Shown here: positions 9,932 to 19,712 of the stretch, one piece after another
Layout: every line of letters starts with the position of its first letter
How positions within the stretch are numbered: the stretch's first letter is position 1
Source: Acidimicrobiia bacterium
GTDB taxonomy: Bacteria > Actinomycetota > Acidimicrobiia > Acidimicrobiales > Aldehydirespiratoraceae
Direction: 5' to 3'
DNA length: 64,000 bases
Assembly: GCA_022819505.1 (NCBI GenBank)
Contig: JAJEHD010000018.1
Coordinates: 248,001 to 312,000 of the forward strand
Translations under genes and position numbers: made by a program
Notes under the pieces: model-generated
The model's database searches: none
What the model was told of the DNA's origin: nothing
Seen by the model: only the letters and a program-made list of their open reading frames with translations

Positions 9932-12900
9932 AGCCGGCCGCGGCGGCTCTCGCGTCCTCCACCGCGGCGCGCAGCTCGGGAAGCTCACGCTCGACCGCGG
10001 CACCGCGCTCCAGGAACACGAACACCATGCGGGCCACCGGCTCGCCGGTCACGGCCTCGAGGGCGGCCGCGTAGGCCGCCCCCTGGAGGCGGTAGCGGTC
10101 CACCTTGGCGTCCACTCCGCCATCGCCGGCTACGGAGTCGGTTTTCCAGTCGACCACCACCAGCCCGCCGGGTCCGCGGTAGACGAGGTCGACGTAACCC
10201 TCCACAAGCCGGTCCCCGAGCGGCGCAGCCACGAACAGCTCCCGCCAGTGCTCGGAAGCCGCTGCCTCTCGGGCCACGGCGGTGTCGAGCGCGGCCCGGG
10301 CCAGGCCGGCCACAACCTTGGATCGGCCGCTCACTCCCTCGGCCGCGGCCTGCCGCTCGGCCAGCGCTTCGAGGCCCTGGCCGGCGGACAGGTCGACATC
10401 CTGGAGCACGCCGTGCACCGCTCGACCGATGGCGGTGCCGTAGCGTCCTTTGCTCCATGGGGGCTGTTCGGCGTCGTCGGGGTCCTTGTCCAGGCCCGGG
10501 TCGTCTGCTGTCGCCTCGCCGTCGCCGGCTGCCAGCGCCGTGGGCGACACCGCCAGCGGCACCGCGGCCAGCGCCAGGCAGTGATGGCGCTCGTGTTCCC
10601 ACTCGTCGCGCTCGGGAAGCGGAGCCCGAGGCGGCTCGGTGGGAGCGGGCCGGCCGTCGGCCGGGAGGCCATCGTTGTCGTCCGGGCTGAGGAAGGTCGA
10701 GCTGTCCACGGCTCCGGTGCCGGCCGCGCCCGCATCGGCCAGAGCCCAGGCCGCCGAGTTCGCCTTCTTCCCGGTCTCGCCGGGATCCCTGCGGTGCAGG
10801 CTCACCACCAAGTGGTCGCGGGCCCGGGTGCAGGCGACGTACAGCAGGCGGAGACGTTCATGGGTGTCCATCTGCTCGTCGATCGGCTTCCACGCCTCGT
10901 AGTTCTCGGACTCGATCCCTCCCCGCACCCTCACCACCGGCTCTCCCGATGCGTCGAAGGCCACCGAAGGCCCGCGGGCGGGTGCGCTCAGCCTGGTGGT
11001 CATGCCCGACAGCACCACGATGGGGAACTCGAGGCCCTTGGCGGCGTGCACGGTGAGGATGCGCACGCTGTCGTCGTCGGTCTCGGGCAGGATCGTCTCG
11101 GTCACCCGGGCGTTGTCGGCGCCTTGCAGGCGGGCCCATGCCATGTAGTCGCGCAGGTTGGTGCCGCCGGCGTCGGCCCAGGCTCGGGCCTGGTCGATCA
11201 CGAACCTGAGCCGCCTCCACACGTCGCGTGGCCGCCCGCCGGCCACGGCGGTCTCGAAGGCGCCGCGCTCTCGGACCAGCCGGTCGATCAGGGCGGGCGG
11301 GCTGGTCCAGCGTTTGGCCCGGTGGAGTGCGGCCAGATGGGCGATCCCCTCGGCCACCGGGTGGTCCGCCGGCGCGTCCTCGGGCAGCCTGCCAAGCAGC
11401 GAGAACCTGCCCCGGAGAGCCAGGCGCCAGTGAGCCAGGTCGTCGTCGCCGCAGCCGTAGAGCGGGGAGCGCAGGGCGGCGACCAGGGCCAGTTCGTCGG
11501 TGGGGTCGGCCACGGCTTGGAGGGCCGACAGCACGTCACGGACCTCGCGGGTGCTGTACACGAGCGAGGAGGACTCGGCCCGGTAGGGGATCCTGGCTGC
11601 GTCGAGGGCGTCCTCGAGGTCGCCCAGGCTGATCCGGGACGGGATGAGGATGGCGATGTCGCCCAGGCGGGCGGGCCGGGTCGCCGGCTCGGCCGGTGAC
11701 CCCTCATCGACATCCCATCGGTCGCGCAGGGCCGCGGCCACAGCCTCCGCCACGGACTCGGCCTCCCGGCGGCGCAGCTCGGCCGCGTCGGCCCTGCCTT
11801 CGATGTCGATCGGTTGCGTGCCCAGGACCGTCACCGCCGGCCCCCTCCGGACCGGTTCGCGGACCGCGCCCAGCGGCGCGTACTCGGGCTGGCTGCCCTC
11901 CACCGGCTGGATCAGCTCCCCGAACACGGCGTTGACCCAATCGATGATCGGCCGCGTGGAGCGGAAGTTGGTGGCCAGACCCTCGATCCGGCCCCGGTCC
12001 TGGCCGCTGGTCCAGTCGCGGGCGCCCAGGAACGTGGCGATGTCGGCTCGGCGGAAGCGGTAGATGGACTGCTTGGGGTCGCCGACGAAGAACAGCCGGC
12101 CCGGATCGGGGGCCATCTCGGCCCAGCGGGCGGCGGCCGGGGCGGGGTCGCCACAGCCCAGCAGCGCGGCCAGCTCGACCTGTATCGGGTCGGTGTCCTG
12201 GAACTCGTCGATGAGCAGGCACCGGTAGTGGTCGCGCAACGCCGCCCGCACGGCCGGACCGTGGGTGTCGTGGCGCAGCACCTGGCGGGCCCGGACCAGC
12301 AGATCGTGGAATTCGAGCCGTCCCCGGGCTCGCCGCTCCTCGGCCGCGCCCAGCGTGAAGGTTGCCAGCCGGGCCACGAGGTGCCTCAAGGCGGCCTCCG
12401 AGGCTGATCGGAGCGCCCGTTCGCAGGCCACCTTCAGGCGCTTGATGCCGTCGCGGGCGTTCTGAACCTGGCCGTCCCAGCTGCCGGCCTTGCCGAGGTT
12501 GGCGCCCTTGCATTCCCGCTCCAGGGCCATCAGCGCCTCGATCCGTTCGGTGCGCCCGGCCGCGACCGCCTCGGTGGCGGCAGCCTCGCCGGTCACGGCC
12601 AGCAGGCGGCTGCGGTGCTTGGCGATCGTGTCGATGCGGGCCAGGAGCTTGTCGTCGGGGTCGGTGCAGAAGGCACGGATGCCGACGAGCAGGTCGAGCG
12701 TCTTGAGCGCGTCCGCGACATCGACGGGCGGGAGGTCGGGCTCGTGGTGGAAGTCCCAGTTCTCGAGGCGGTCCCAGTTCTCGTTCAGCTGCACGGCCAA
12801 CGCCCGGATCTGCTTGAGCCGCACGCCCTGCACTTCGAGTCCCAGCAGTGTCGGACCCATGGCGGGCTCATCGAGGAGCACGTCGAGAAACTCGCGCCAG

Positions 12901-13325
12901 CGGAAATCGAACTCGATCTGGGAGCCGATGTCGTCGAGCACCTCGACGCTGGGCGGCAGCCCCGCCTCCACGGGATGCTCGCTCAGCAGCCTCTGCGCGA
13001 ATGAGTGCAGCGTTCCCACGGCGGCGCCGTCGAGCTGCCCCAGCGCGGCCTCCGCCGCGGCCGCCCCGAGAGCGCCCCGAGTGTCGGGGCTGTGCAGCCG
13101 GTCCCGGATCCGGTCCCGCAGTTCGGCGCCGGCCTTCTCGGTGAAGGTGATGGCGGCGATGTTCTCCATGGCCACCCCGGAACCAATCAGCGCCACCACC
13201 CGCTCGACCAGCGCCCGGGTCTTGCCCGAGCCCGCGCCGGCCTCCACGAACAGCGTGCTGTCGAGATCGGAGGCGATCCGGTCGCGGGCTGCTTGGTCGG
13301 CGAGCGGCGGCGTCGAGGCGGTCAT
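9921..13325 (-). CDS. UvrD/RecB-type helicase-nuclease, AddA/AdnB-like
   Basis: A 1134-residue superfamily 1A helicase with a C-terminal nuclease, probably half of a double-strand-break resection complex. Walker A is FVEAGAGSGKTR near residue 30. Motif Ia is AITFTEKAGAELRDR. Walker B/DExx is LLIDEFQDTDP near 370. Motif III is FFVGDPKQSIYRFR. Motif V is ILTVHAAKGLEFPIVVLSG. The last 150 residues hold a PD-(D/E)xK nuclease core (YVDLVYRG...VVVDWKTD). The start overlaps the stop of the upstream AddB-like gene (13322-13325), so the pair is coupled. Whether the complex is AddAB or AdnAB type needs phylogeny. Confidence 0.9.
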   Translation of the reverse strand: MTASTPPLADQAARDRIASDLDSTLFVEAGAGSGKTRALVERVVALIGSGVAMENIAAITFTEKAGAELRDRIRDRLHSPDTRGALGAAAAEAALGQLDGAAVGTLHSFAQRLLSEHPVEAGLPPSVEVLDDIGSQIEFDFRWREFLDVLLDEPAMGPTLLGLEVQGVRLKQIRALAVQLNENWDRLENWDFHHEPDLPPVDVADALKTLDLLVGIRAFCTDPDDKLLARIDTIAKHRSRLLAVTGEAAATEAVAAGRTERIEALMALERECKGANLGKAGSWDGQVQNARDGIKRLKVACERALRSASEAALRHLVARLATFTLGAAEERRARGRLEFHDLLVRARQVLRHDTHGPAVRAALRDHYRCLLIDEFQDTDPIQVELAALLGCGDPAPAAARWAEMAPDPGRLFFVGDPKQSIYRFRRADIATFLGARDWTSGQDRGRIEGLATNFRSTRPIIDWVNAVFGELIQPVEGSQPEYAPLGAVREPVRRGPAVTVLGTQPIDIEGRADAAELRRREAESVAEAVAAALRDRWDVDEGSPAEPATRPARLGDIAILIPSRISLGDLEDALDAARIPYRAESSSLVYSTREVRDVLSALQAVADPTDELALVAALRSPLYGCGDDDLAHWRLALRGRFSLLGRLPEDAPADHPVAEGIAHLAALHRAKRWTSPPALIDRLVRERGAFETAVAGGRPRDVWRRLRFVIDQARAWADAGGTNLRDYMAWARLQGADNARVTETILPETDDDSVRILTVHAAKGLEFPIVVLSGMTTRLSAPARGPSVAFDASGEPVVRVRGGIESENYEAWKPIDEQMDTHERLRLLYVACTRARDHLVVSLHRRDPGETGKKANSAAWALADAGAAGTGAVDSSTFLSPDDNDGLPADGRPAPTEPPRAPLPERDEWEHERHHCLALAAVPLAVSPTALAAGDGEATADDPGLDKDPDDAEQPPWSKGRYGTAIGRAVHGVLQDVDLSAGQGLEALAERQAAAEGVSGRSKVVAGLARAALDTAVAREAAASEHWRELFVAAPLGDRLVEGYVDLVYRGPGGLVVVDWKTDSVAGDGGVDAKVDRYRLQGAAYAAALEAVTGEPVARMVFVFLERGAAVERELPELRAAVEDARAAAAGFSG

Positions 13326-16300
13326 CGGGTCGCTCCCTCGGTGCTCCGGGGGGCCTCGGAGGGCTCGCGGCCGGGATCGACGAGGTCTAGGTAGCGGGCC
13401 AGGGCCGGATCGTCACGCTTGCGCTGGAAGTCGCGCCACTGGTCGCGGGTGCCCATGCCGTCTGGGTCGCAGTAGCCGCACGGGACCCACGGCCTCCACA
13501 CCGGCTCGTCGGGGTGCAGCGGGAACAGGCCGTCGCCGACCCCGTCGACGATGGCGTTCACGGCCTTGAGGACCCGCCGGCGAGCGGCGTTGGTGGCGTA
13601 GCCGACATCGCTGAACTGTCCCTTGGTCGAAACGAACCAGTAAGCGCCGTGCCCGTCGGCGGTGTCCGCGATGCCAAGCAGACTGCGGGCCGCGAGGTCG
13701 TAGAGGACGAGTTGGAGACGGTGGCCGCCCAGCGTCGGGTCTTCGGGGCCGAGCTTCTCGTAGTCGCGGGAGGAGCCCGTCTTGTAGTCCACCACCAGCA
13801 GGCCGCCGCACGGGGTGGAGTCGACGCGGTCGATCGACCCCCGAACGTTCATGGACCGCCCGTTGCCGATCTCGACGCCGACGGGGCCGCTCGCGCTGTG
13901 AGGCATTCCGAAGCCGAGCTCCACCGCCGCGGGCTGCGACTTGTAGCGGGCGCGCTGCTCGTCGTCGAAGTCGAGGAAGCGGACGAGGTCGGCGAGGATC
14001 TGGCGGCGGTCGTGGTCCCAGTAGAGCCTGCGCCCGACCAGGCCCCGCGCCGCTAGCCGGGCGCACTCCTCCTCTCCGACGGCGAGCAGGTGGGCCCGCC
14101 ACGATTCGGGCCAGCGCGCCTCGGGCACGGGCACTGCGCCCTCAGCGATCGCCTCGTCCAGCCAACGCTCGAGGATCCGGTGCACGAGGCTCCCCCGCTC
14201 CAGCGGGCTGATGCGGTGGTCGTCGTCGGCGTCGTCGATGGCCTCGACCCTCAGGACGTGGCGTACGAAGTAGGCGTGGGGGCACCCCGCCCACATCTCC
14301 AGCCGGGAGGCGGAGGTCGTCTCGCCGCCGCCGGCCGGGTGCTCCAGAACGGCCCCCCGGAGGTCGCCGGCCGGCAGGTTGCCGTCGAAGCGGGTGAGCC
14401 TTGGCGACATGCGGGCCCGGCGCAGCTCGATGCCCCGGAGCAGCTCCGGACGGCGCCGCACACCTGGAAGCTGGGCAAGCTCCTTCCATCCGCTCGCGGT
14501 GCGGGCGCGGGCGTCGTGCCAGTCGAGCACGCACCGGGTGTCGTACTCCTGGGTGTGGGCCGGGAACCCGGTGCGACGCAGCCCGGCCACGAACGAGGGC
14601 ACCTGCTGGGCCTCGCCCGCCTCCTCGGTCAGCCACCGGCTCGGCGACCGGTCCGCGGCCCGGCGGAGATCGCCGCGGGGGTGCAGCAGCAGCGACCGCC
14701 CAGCGGCGGCCACGATCGCCAGCAGCGCCCGGTGGTCGTCACCGGGACGGTCGGCTCTGGCGGGCAGATCGCCGCCGGCCACCAGCCGCTCCCGGTCCGG
14801 CAGCAGGGCGTCGTCGTTGCGGCGGGCGGGGAAGGTCCCCTCGGCCATGCCGCACACGACGGCCAGGTCGAGCTCCACCCCGAGGGCCAGGTCGACCGGC
14901 CCGACCAGCACGCCTGCACCGAGGTGTCCGTGCCGGTGCGCGGCCCCCTCCAACTCGAGCCGCAGCGCCCGCCCGAAGGCGGCCACGGAGGGCTCGTCGT
15001 CGGTGCCGTCCAGGTCTCCGAGACGGCTGACGGCCCGGTCCACCCTCTCGGCCATCTGCCGCTCCTCCTCCGGCCAGCTCCGGCGCAGCCGCCCGCCGAG
15101 GTATTTCTGGATCAGTTTCTGGCACCAGCCGGCCAGCTCTGCCCAGGTGCGCGGCGCCGGGCGGGGATCCAGGTCGGCGTGGAGTTCCTCGATGAAGCTC
15201 AGCAGTTCCCGGGAGCGCTCGGCGCTCCGCCGGTGCCGGTCGCCGCGCCATGCCTGCTCCTCGTCGGCGGCTTGATGGTCGGCCTCGGCGGTGCAGTCCT
15301 CCGCGTACCGGGTGAGCCTGCGCCTCCAGCTGTCGATCCCGGACTCCACCCGGGCCGCGCGGGCCTCCCGCTCCCAGGCGGCGCTCGGCACTCCCTGCCA
15401 TCGGTGGCGAGCCGCCGGTTCGTCGCCGCCGGCCTCTCCGCCGGGTGCGCCAACGTCCGAGTCGGGCCGTCTGACGCTCACCGGGGCGCTGGCCAACCAA
15501 GCCATCACGACGCGCCGGGAGAACCCGCGGTCCCGCAAGGCCAGCATCTCGAGCAGCGACCGCCCCAGCAGCGACGTCTCCACCGTTCGGGAGGTAGCGC
15601 CGCAGCGGGGGATGCCGGCCGCGTCGAGCGCGTCGCTGATCAGCCGTACGTAGGGGCTCTCGACGCCGTAGACGATGGCGCATCGCCCCAGCGGGGTGCC
15701 GGCCCGGGCGGCGTCGACGACAGCCCGCACCGCGTGGCGCACTTCGTCGTCGGCGTCGGACACGCTGAGAGCCTCCACGGTGGCCCCCGCTCGGGCCTGC
15801 CCGCCTCTCTGTGCCGGGGTGTCGAGCTCGGCGCCGAGCCTGCGAACCGAGGCGACCACCACAGCGTCGGCGTCCTCGGCTCCTGTCGCGCCCGCGACGA
15901 TCGTCGTGTACGTCGCCTCGCCGACCGCTCGCAGCAGGCCGGACTGGCTGTCCGTGATCCTCTGCGGCAGGAACACGATCATCGGGCCGAGCTGGCGCGC
16001 CACCGCAGAGGGATCGGCCCGTACCGCCGCCGCCGCCGCCCGCGAGAGCTGCTGCTCGTTGCTGAAGCCTGCTTCGAGGTCGGCGGCGACCTGCTGGTGG
16101 ATCCGCACCACATCGGCAGCCCGCGGCGATTGCGCAGCCAGCGCCCGGAGCTGCCCGCCCTCGAGTTCGGACAGCTCGCGGTGGGCTCGGGTGAGGGCCC
16201 GCTCGGTCGCCGGATGGGTCTCCACGCCCCGGAAGTGCCCGGGATCGCGCCGCAGCACGGTGCGGACCGCGGCGGCGATGACCGTCATAGTCACTCCCCG

Positions 16301-16561
16301 GCGCCCCTCGGCGGCCATCTCGGCACCTCCGAGACGCTCGGCGAGGTCATAGGCGGTGTGGAAGGCGACGGCGGCAACCCCCCGAGTGCCGTTGTGGGTG
16401 CGTCGGCCCAGCGCCCGGCGGGCGGCCAGGCCCACGTAATGGTTGGGCACGATGACGGTGACCGGGGCGAGCGGGTCGCCGCCCTTGGCCCGTGCCACGG
16501 CCTGGGCCAGCGCGTCGTGGGCGGCCGGGCCGTAGGCCGTTGTCACACAGTCGATCGTCAC
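13322..16561 (-). CDS. PD-(D/E)xK nuclease subunit, AddB/RecB-like
   Basis: A 1079-residue partner of the helicase-nuclease that follows it. The N-terminus (VIVPNHYVGLAARRALGRR) resembles the inactivated or diverged helicase start of AddB-type proteins. The C-terminal nuclease has SIDRVD then LLVVDYKTGSS, the D...DxK catalytic set. Cysteines that would staple a 4Fe-4S cluster are partly present: MWAGCPHAYF before the nuclease and PCGYC after it. The fourth expected Cys, five residues later, is replaced. GTG 16561 was chosen because the protein then begins at a normal family position; the frame stays open further upstream. Confidence 0.82.
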   Translation of the reverse strand: MTIDCVTTAYGPAAHDALAQAVARAKGGDPLAPVTVIVPNHYVGLAARRALGRRTHNGTRGVAAVAFHTAYDLAERLGGAEMAAEGRRGVTMTVIAAAVRTVLRRDPGHFRGVETHPATERALTRAHRELSELEGGQLRALAAQSPRAADVVRIHQQVAADLEAGFSNEQQLSRAAAAAVRADPSAVARQLGPMIVFLPQRITDSQSGLLRAVGEATYTTIVAGATGAEDADAVVVASVRRLGAELDTPAQRGGQARAGATVEALSVSDADDEVRHAVRAVVDAARAGTPLGRCAIVYGVESPYVRLISDALDAAGIPRCGATSRTVETSLLGRSLLEMLALRDRGFSRRVVMAWLASAPVSVRRPDSDVGAPGGEAGGDEPAARHRWQGVPSAAWEREARAARVESGIDSWRRRLTRYAEDCTAEADHQAADEEQAWRGDRHRRSAERSRELLSFIEELHADLDPRPAPRTWAELAGWCQKLIQKYLGGRLRRSWPEEERQMAERVDRAVSRLGDLDGTDDEPSVAAFGRALRLELEGAAHRHGHLGAGVLVGPVDLALGVELDLAVVCGMAEGTFPARRNDDALLPDRERLVAGGDLPARADRPGDDHRALLAIVAAAGRSLLLHPRGDLRRAADRSPSRWLTEEAGEAQQVPSFVAGLRRTGFPAHTQEYDTRCVLDWHDARARTASGWKELAQLPGVRRRPELLRGIELRRARMSPRLTRFDGNLPAGDLRGAVLEHPAGGGETTSASRLEMWAGCPHAYFVRHVLRVEAIDDADDDHRISPLERGSLVHRILERWLDEAIAEGAVPVPEARWPESWRAHLLAVGEEECARLAARGLVGRRLYWDHDRRQILADLVRFLDFDDEQRARYKSQPAAVELGFGMPHSASGPVGVEIGNGRSMNVRGSIDRVDSTPCGGLLVVDYKTGSSRDYEKLGPEDPTLGGHRLQLVLYDLAARSLLGIADTADGHGAYWFVSTKGQFSDVGYATNAARRRVLKAVNAIVDGVGDGLFPLHPDEPVWRPWVPCGYCDPDGMGTRDQWRDFQRKRDDPALARYLDLVDPGREPSEAPRSTEGATR

Positions 16562-16675
16562 GGGTGCGCACCATACGGCACCGGTGTGACAGCGACCGGC
16601 GCCGCGAGATCGGGCGAGCAGAGCCGGTCGGGCGGTGACGCGGCGGCCCTCCCGGGGCTTGTATGGTGCTGGCCC

Positions 16676-17296
16676 ATGGCGTCGCCGCTCCCGAGCACTG
16701 AGAGCCTGAGCGAACTCCAAGAAATGAGCGAGTTGCGGGATCTCGATCTAGCGCTCGGTCGCCAGATCCGTGAACGCCGGGTCAGGGCGGGACTCTCACT
16801 GAAGGAGCTCGCGGCGAAGACCGACCTGTCGCCGTCATTCCTCAGCCAGCTGGAGCGGGGGCTCGCGAGGCCCCGAATCACGTCGCTTCACCGGGTGGCC
16901 CGCATGTTGGGCACCACCGCTCAAGCCCTGCTGTCGCTCGAAGAGACGAAGCCGTACTCCCTGGTCCGCCGCGGCGACCCGCGAGACGTCGACCACGACA
17001 TCGACAAGGCGTCCGGGATCGCCCGGTCGCTGGTGCGGGACGCCCGGTCCCTGACCGCCCTGGAGTTCCGCGGGCTCCCCAAGAGTTTCGGCCCGTACTA
17101 CGAGCACCCCGGTGAGGAGCTCCTCGTCGTGATTGAGGGGGTCATCGAGAAGGACATCGACGGCGAGATCATCGAGATGCGAGCCGGGGACTGCGTCTGC
17201 TACGACGGGCGGGTGCCGCACAGGTCTCGAAGAGTCGGCGACGAGGAGGCGGTCACACTCCTCGTCACGGTCAGGGAGGACAGCAGGGGAGGCTGA
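16676..17296 (+). CDS. XRE-family regulator with C-terminal cupin domain
   Basis: A 206-residue HTH-cupin regulator. The HTH (IRERRVRAGLSLKELAAKTD then LSPSFLSQLERGLARPRI) covers about residues 28-65. A single cupin domain (YEHPGEELLVVIEGV ... MRAGDCVCYDGRVPHRSRR) fills the C-terminus and probably binds a small effector. Proteins of this build, such as PuuR, often control neighbouring catabolic and transport genes. It stands first in the oxygenase/transport cluster, 96 bases before the binding-protein gene, and is my candidate for its local regulator. A TATGGT hexamer at 16662 ends nine bases before the ATG, so the mRNA may have almost no leader. Confidence 0.88.
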   Translation: MASPLPSTESLSELQEMSELRDLDLALGRQIRERRVRAGLSLKELAAKTDLSPSFLSQLERGLARPRITSLHRVARMLGTTAQALLSLEETKPYSLVRRGDPRDVDHDIDKASGIARSLVRDARSLTALEFRGLPKSFGPYYEHPGEELLVVIEGVIEKDIDGEIIEMRAGDCVCYDGRVPHRSRRVGDEEAVTLLVTVREDSRGG

Positions 17297-17312
17297 GCCA
17301 CACGCCGGCCTC

Positions 17313-17342
17313 TTGACGCCGTCTCAGACGTTTATGTACAGT
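17313..17342 (+). promoter_or_regulatory. Candidate promoter of the binding-protein/oxygenase cluster
   Basis: TTGACG at 17313-17318 and TACAGT at 17337-17342 are separated by 18 bases, a plausible sigma70-type pair. It lies 50 bases before ATG 17393, where an AGGGGG ribosome site is present. A small dyad (GTCT-C-AGAC, about 17321-17329) sits inside the spacer and could be an operator half for the upstream XRE regulator. This is by eye only. Confidence 0.4.
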
Positions 17343-17392
17343 GAAAAAACCTGCGGCGAAGTTCGTGGTATCAAACACTAGGGGGAACGACC

Positions 17393-18655
17393 ATGGGGGG
17401 ACAAATGAGACGACTGGCCATAATCCTGACGCTTCTGGCGCTGATCGCGGCTGCTTGCGGGGACGACTCAGACACCGATGAGACTGCTGCCGAACCGGCC
17501 GCGCCCAGCGAGCCCGCCGAGGAGGCGCCAGCCCCCGCTGAGCCTGAGCCGGCTGAGGCGCCCGCACCCGAACCGGAACCCACCGAAGCGCCCGCAGAGG
17601 AAATGCCGGATGAGGAGCCCGCGGCGGCACCGGATCCCATGGCTGTCGACCTGTCGGGCGTGTGTCCTGACCCGCTGGTGCTGCAGACGGACTGGTACCC
17701 GTCCCCCGAGCACGGCTACGCCTACTACCTGATAGGCGACGCCGGAGAGCTCGATGCCGAGGCCGGCATCTACACGGGACCGCTGCTCAACACCGGGATC
17801 AACCTCGAGATCCGAGCCGGTGGCCCCTACCTCGGCTTCCAGCCGATGACGACCACGATGCAGCTCGACGACAACATCCACCTCGGCTGGGCAAACACCG
17901 ACGAGCAGGTCGCCGCCTTCGACGAGGTCCCCACCATCGCGGTGGCGGCGCCCTTCGAGATCAATCCGCAGATCCTCATGTGGAACCCCGAGGAGCTCTC
18001 GTTCTCGAGCTTCGAGGAGATCGGGGAGTCCGGCGTCACCGTCTTCCACTTCGGCGGCGCTCTCTACGTCGACTACATGGTCGGCGCCGGCATCCTCAAC
18101 GCCGACCAGCTCGACCCGTCCTACGACGGGACGCCGGCCCGGTTCGTCGCCGCCAACGGCAACTATGCCCAGCAGGGGTTCGCCAGCAGCGAGCCCTGGT
18201 TCTACGAGAACGCGCTCGAGGAGTGGGGCAAGCCGGTCGACTACATGCTCGTTCATGACTCCGGGTTCGAGATATACGCCCAGCCGATGGTGATCCGGGC
18301 AGGGGCTCTTGAAGAACTGCGCCCCTGTCTCGAGTTGGTGGTCCCGATCTTCCAGCAGGCCGTCCTGGACCACTATGCCAACCATGCTCCGACGAGTCAG
18401 CTGATCCTCGACATCGTCGAGGAGATCGCGTCGTCCTGGGTGCTGCATCCGGGCCAGATGGACTACTCGGCCGCGACCGCCCTCGAGCTCGGCCTGGTGG
18501 GCAACGGGCCCGATGACATCGTGGGCAATATCGATGAGGCTCGGATGGAGCGCGTCGTGCAACTGCTCAAGGACGTGGTCGACGGGGTTCCCGAGGACCT
18601 CGAGGCCACCGACCTGTACACGAACGAGTTCATCGATCCGTCGATTGGATTCTGA
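17393..18655 (+). CDS. ABC transporter substrate-binding lipoprotein, THI5/NMT1-like
   Basis: A 420-residue lipoprotein. The signal peptide ends in the lipobox LIAAACG near residue 22. A Pro/Glu/Ala-rich spacer follows (about 30-80), then the binding domain. LVLQTDWYPSPEHGYAYYL matches the DWxPxxxHxxxY hallmark of NMT1/THI5-type binding proteins such as ThiY, which bind pyrimidine-like ligands. A paralogue without the long spacer is at 25027. The cognate ATPase and permease are about 5 kb downstream in the same cluster. The exact ligand is unknown; a pyrimidine or related heterocycle is my inference. Confidence 0.82.
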   Translation: MGGQMRRLAIILTLLALIAAACGDDSDTDETAAEPAAPSEPAEEAPAPAEPEPAEAPAPEPEPTEAPAEEMPDEEPAAAPDPMAVDLSGVCPDPLVLQTDWYPSPEHGYAYYLIGDAGELDAEAGIYTGPLLNTGINLEIRAGGPYLGFQPMTTTMQLDDNIHLGWANTDEQVAAFDEVPTIAVAAPFEINPQILMWNPEELSFSSFEEIGESGVTVFHFGGALYVDYMVGAGILNADQLDPSYDGTPARFVAANGNYAQQGFASSEPWFYENALEEWGKPVDYMLVHDSGFEIYAQPMVIRAGALEELRPCLELVVPIFQQAVLDHYANHAPTSQLILDIVEEIASSWVLHPGQMDYSAATALELGLVGNGPDDIVGNIDEARMERVVQLLKDVVDGVPEDLEATDLYTNEFIDPSIGF

Positions 18656-18705
18656 CGACCGCTCCCGCCTTGACGGGATGAGTGCCTAGGGAGGAGAGCC
18701 GTCCC

Positions 18706-19701
18706 ATGACAAACGCACTCAAGGTGTCGGCGCGGGTTCCGCTTGTGGACCTCTCTGGCACCTTCGAGCCGGGCCCCCGGAGAGACCACGTGGTGGATGT
18801 CATCCGGCGTGCTTGCGAGGACGTGGGCTTCCTGGTGATCACGGGCCACGGTGTGCCCGACGAGGTGGTGCACCAGATCGACGACGCCGCCCGCCGGTTC
18901 TTCGCCCTCCCCCACAACGAGAAGCTCGACTATGTCGCGCCGCCGGGGACCTATCGAGGCTTCACACCGTCTGAGGCGTCGGCGCTGGCGCTGTCGCGCG
19001 AGGACGAGTCGTTGCCCGATCTGTGCGAGCTGTACACCGTCAACCGTTTCGATGATCCCGAGGTCGCCGTGCGGGCCGGGCTGCGCGAGGGGCGCGAGCA
19101 GTTCTTCGCGCCCAACATCTGGCCCAGGCCCGGCCACGTGCCCGGGTTCAGGGAGGCCTTGGAGACGTACTACGAGGTGATGGAGGACCTGGCCGTGAAG
19201 CTCATGAGGCTCATGGCCCTCGCTCTGAACCTGGACGAGCACTGGTTCGATGACAAGATCCGCGACCACATCACGAACCTGACCGTCCACCACTACCCCG
19301 CCCTTGACGAACCCGCACCGCCGGGACAGTTCCGGCGGGGAGCCCACTCCGACTGGGGAAGCCTGACGATCCTGTACCACGACGGCGAGCCTGGTCTGCA
19401 GGTCATGTCGCCCGACGGTGAGTGGGAGGATGTCCCTGTCGTTCCCGACTCCTTCGTGATCAACCTCGGCGACCTGATGGCGGCGTGGACGAACGACCGC
19501 TGGGTGTCGACCCTTCACCGGGTGGTAACCCCTACCGGCGACCTGGGCGACCGCGTCTCGATCGCATTCTTCCATCAGCCGACCTACGACGCTCACATCG
19601 AGTGCATCCCCACATGCACGTCACCCGACGATCCACCCCGCCACGAGCCCACCACATCGGGCGGGTGGATCCTGTCGATGCTCCAGAAGACGATCTACTG
19701 A
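18706..19701 (+). CDS. 2-oxoglutarate/Fe(II) oxygenase, isopenicillin-N-synthase family (paralogue 1)
   Basis: A 331-residue member of the IPNS/flavonol-synthase/thymine-7-hydroxylase superfamily. The N-terminal block VPLVDLSGTFEPGPRRD and CEDVGFLVITGHGV are typical of the DIOX_N domain. Iron ligands are His214 and Asp216 (AHSDWGSL) and His271 (STLHRVV). The 2-oxoglutarate-binding pair is Arg283-x-Ser285 (DRVSIAFF). All catalytic residues are intact. GGAGG lies ten bases before ATG 18706. It is followed twelve bases later by the deaminase gene and then by three paralogues. The substrate is unknown; see the cluster finding for the pyrimidine hypothesis. Confidence 0.9.
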   Translation: MTNALKVSARVPLVDLSGTFEPGPRRDHVVDVIRRACEDVGFLVITGHGVPDEVVHQIDDAARRFFALPHNEKLDYVAPPGTYRGFTPSEASALALSREDESLPDLCELYTVNRFDDPEVAVRAGLREGREQFFAPNIWPRPGHVPGFREALETYYEVMEDLAVKLMRLMALALNLDEHWFDDKIRDHITNLTVHHYPALDEPAPPGQFRRGAHSDWGSLTILYHDGEPGLQVMSPDGEWEDVPVVPDSFVINLGDLMAAWTNDRWVSTLHRVVTPTGDLGDRVSIAFFHQPTYDAHIECIPTCTSPDDPPRHEPTTSGGWILSMLQKTIY

Positions 19702-19712
19702 CGGGGCCCGCA

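Noticed and set aside
14090..16675. A plus-strand frame running more than 2.5 kb into the XRE regulator
   Set aside because: It is antisense to the AddB-like gene, has a Gly/Arg/Pro/Gln-rich composition without any family motif, and results from GC-rich codon bias. Only the part from ATG 16676 is a real gene.
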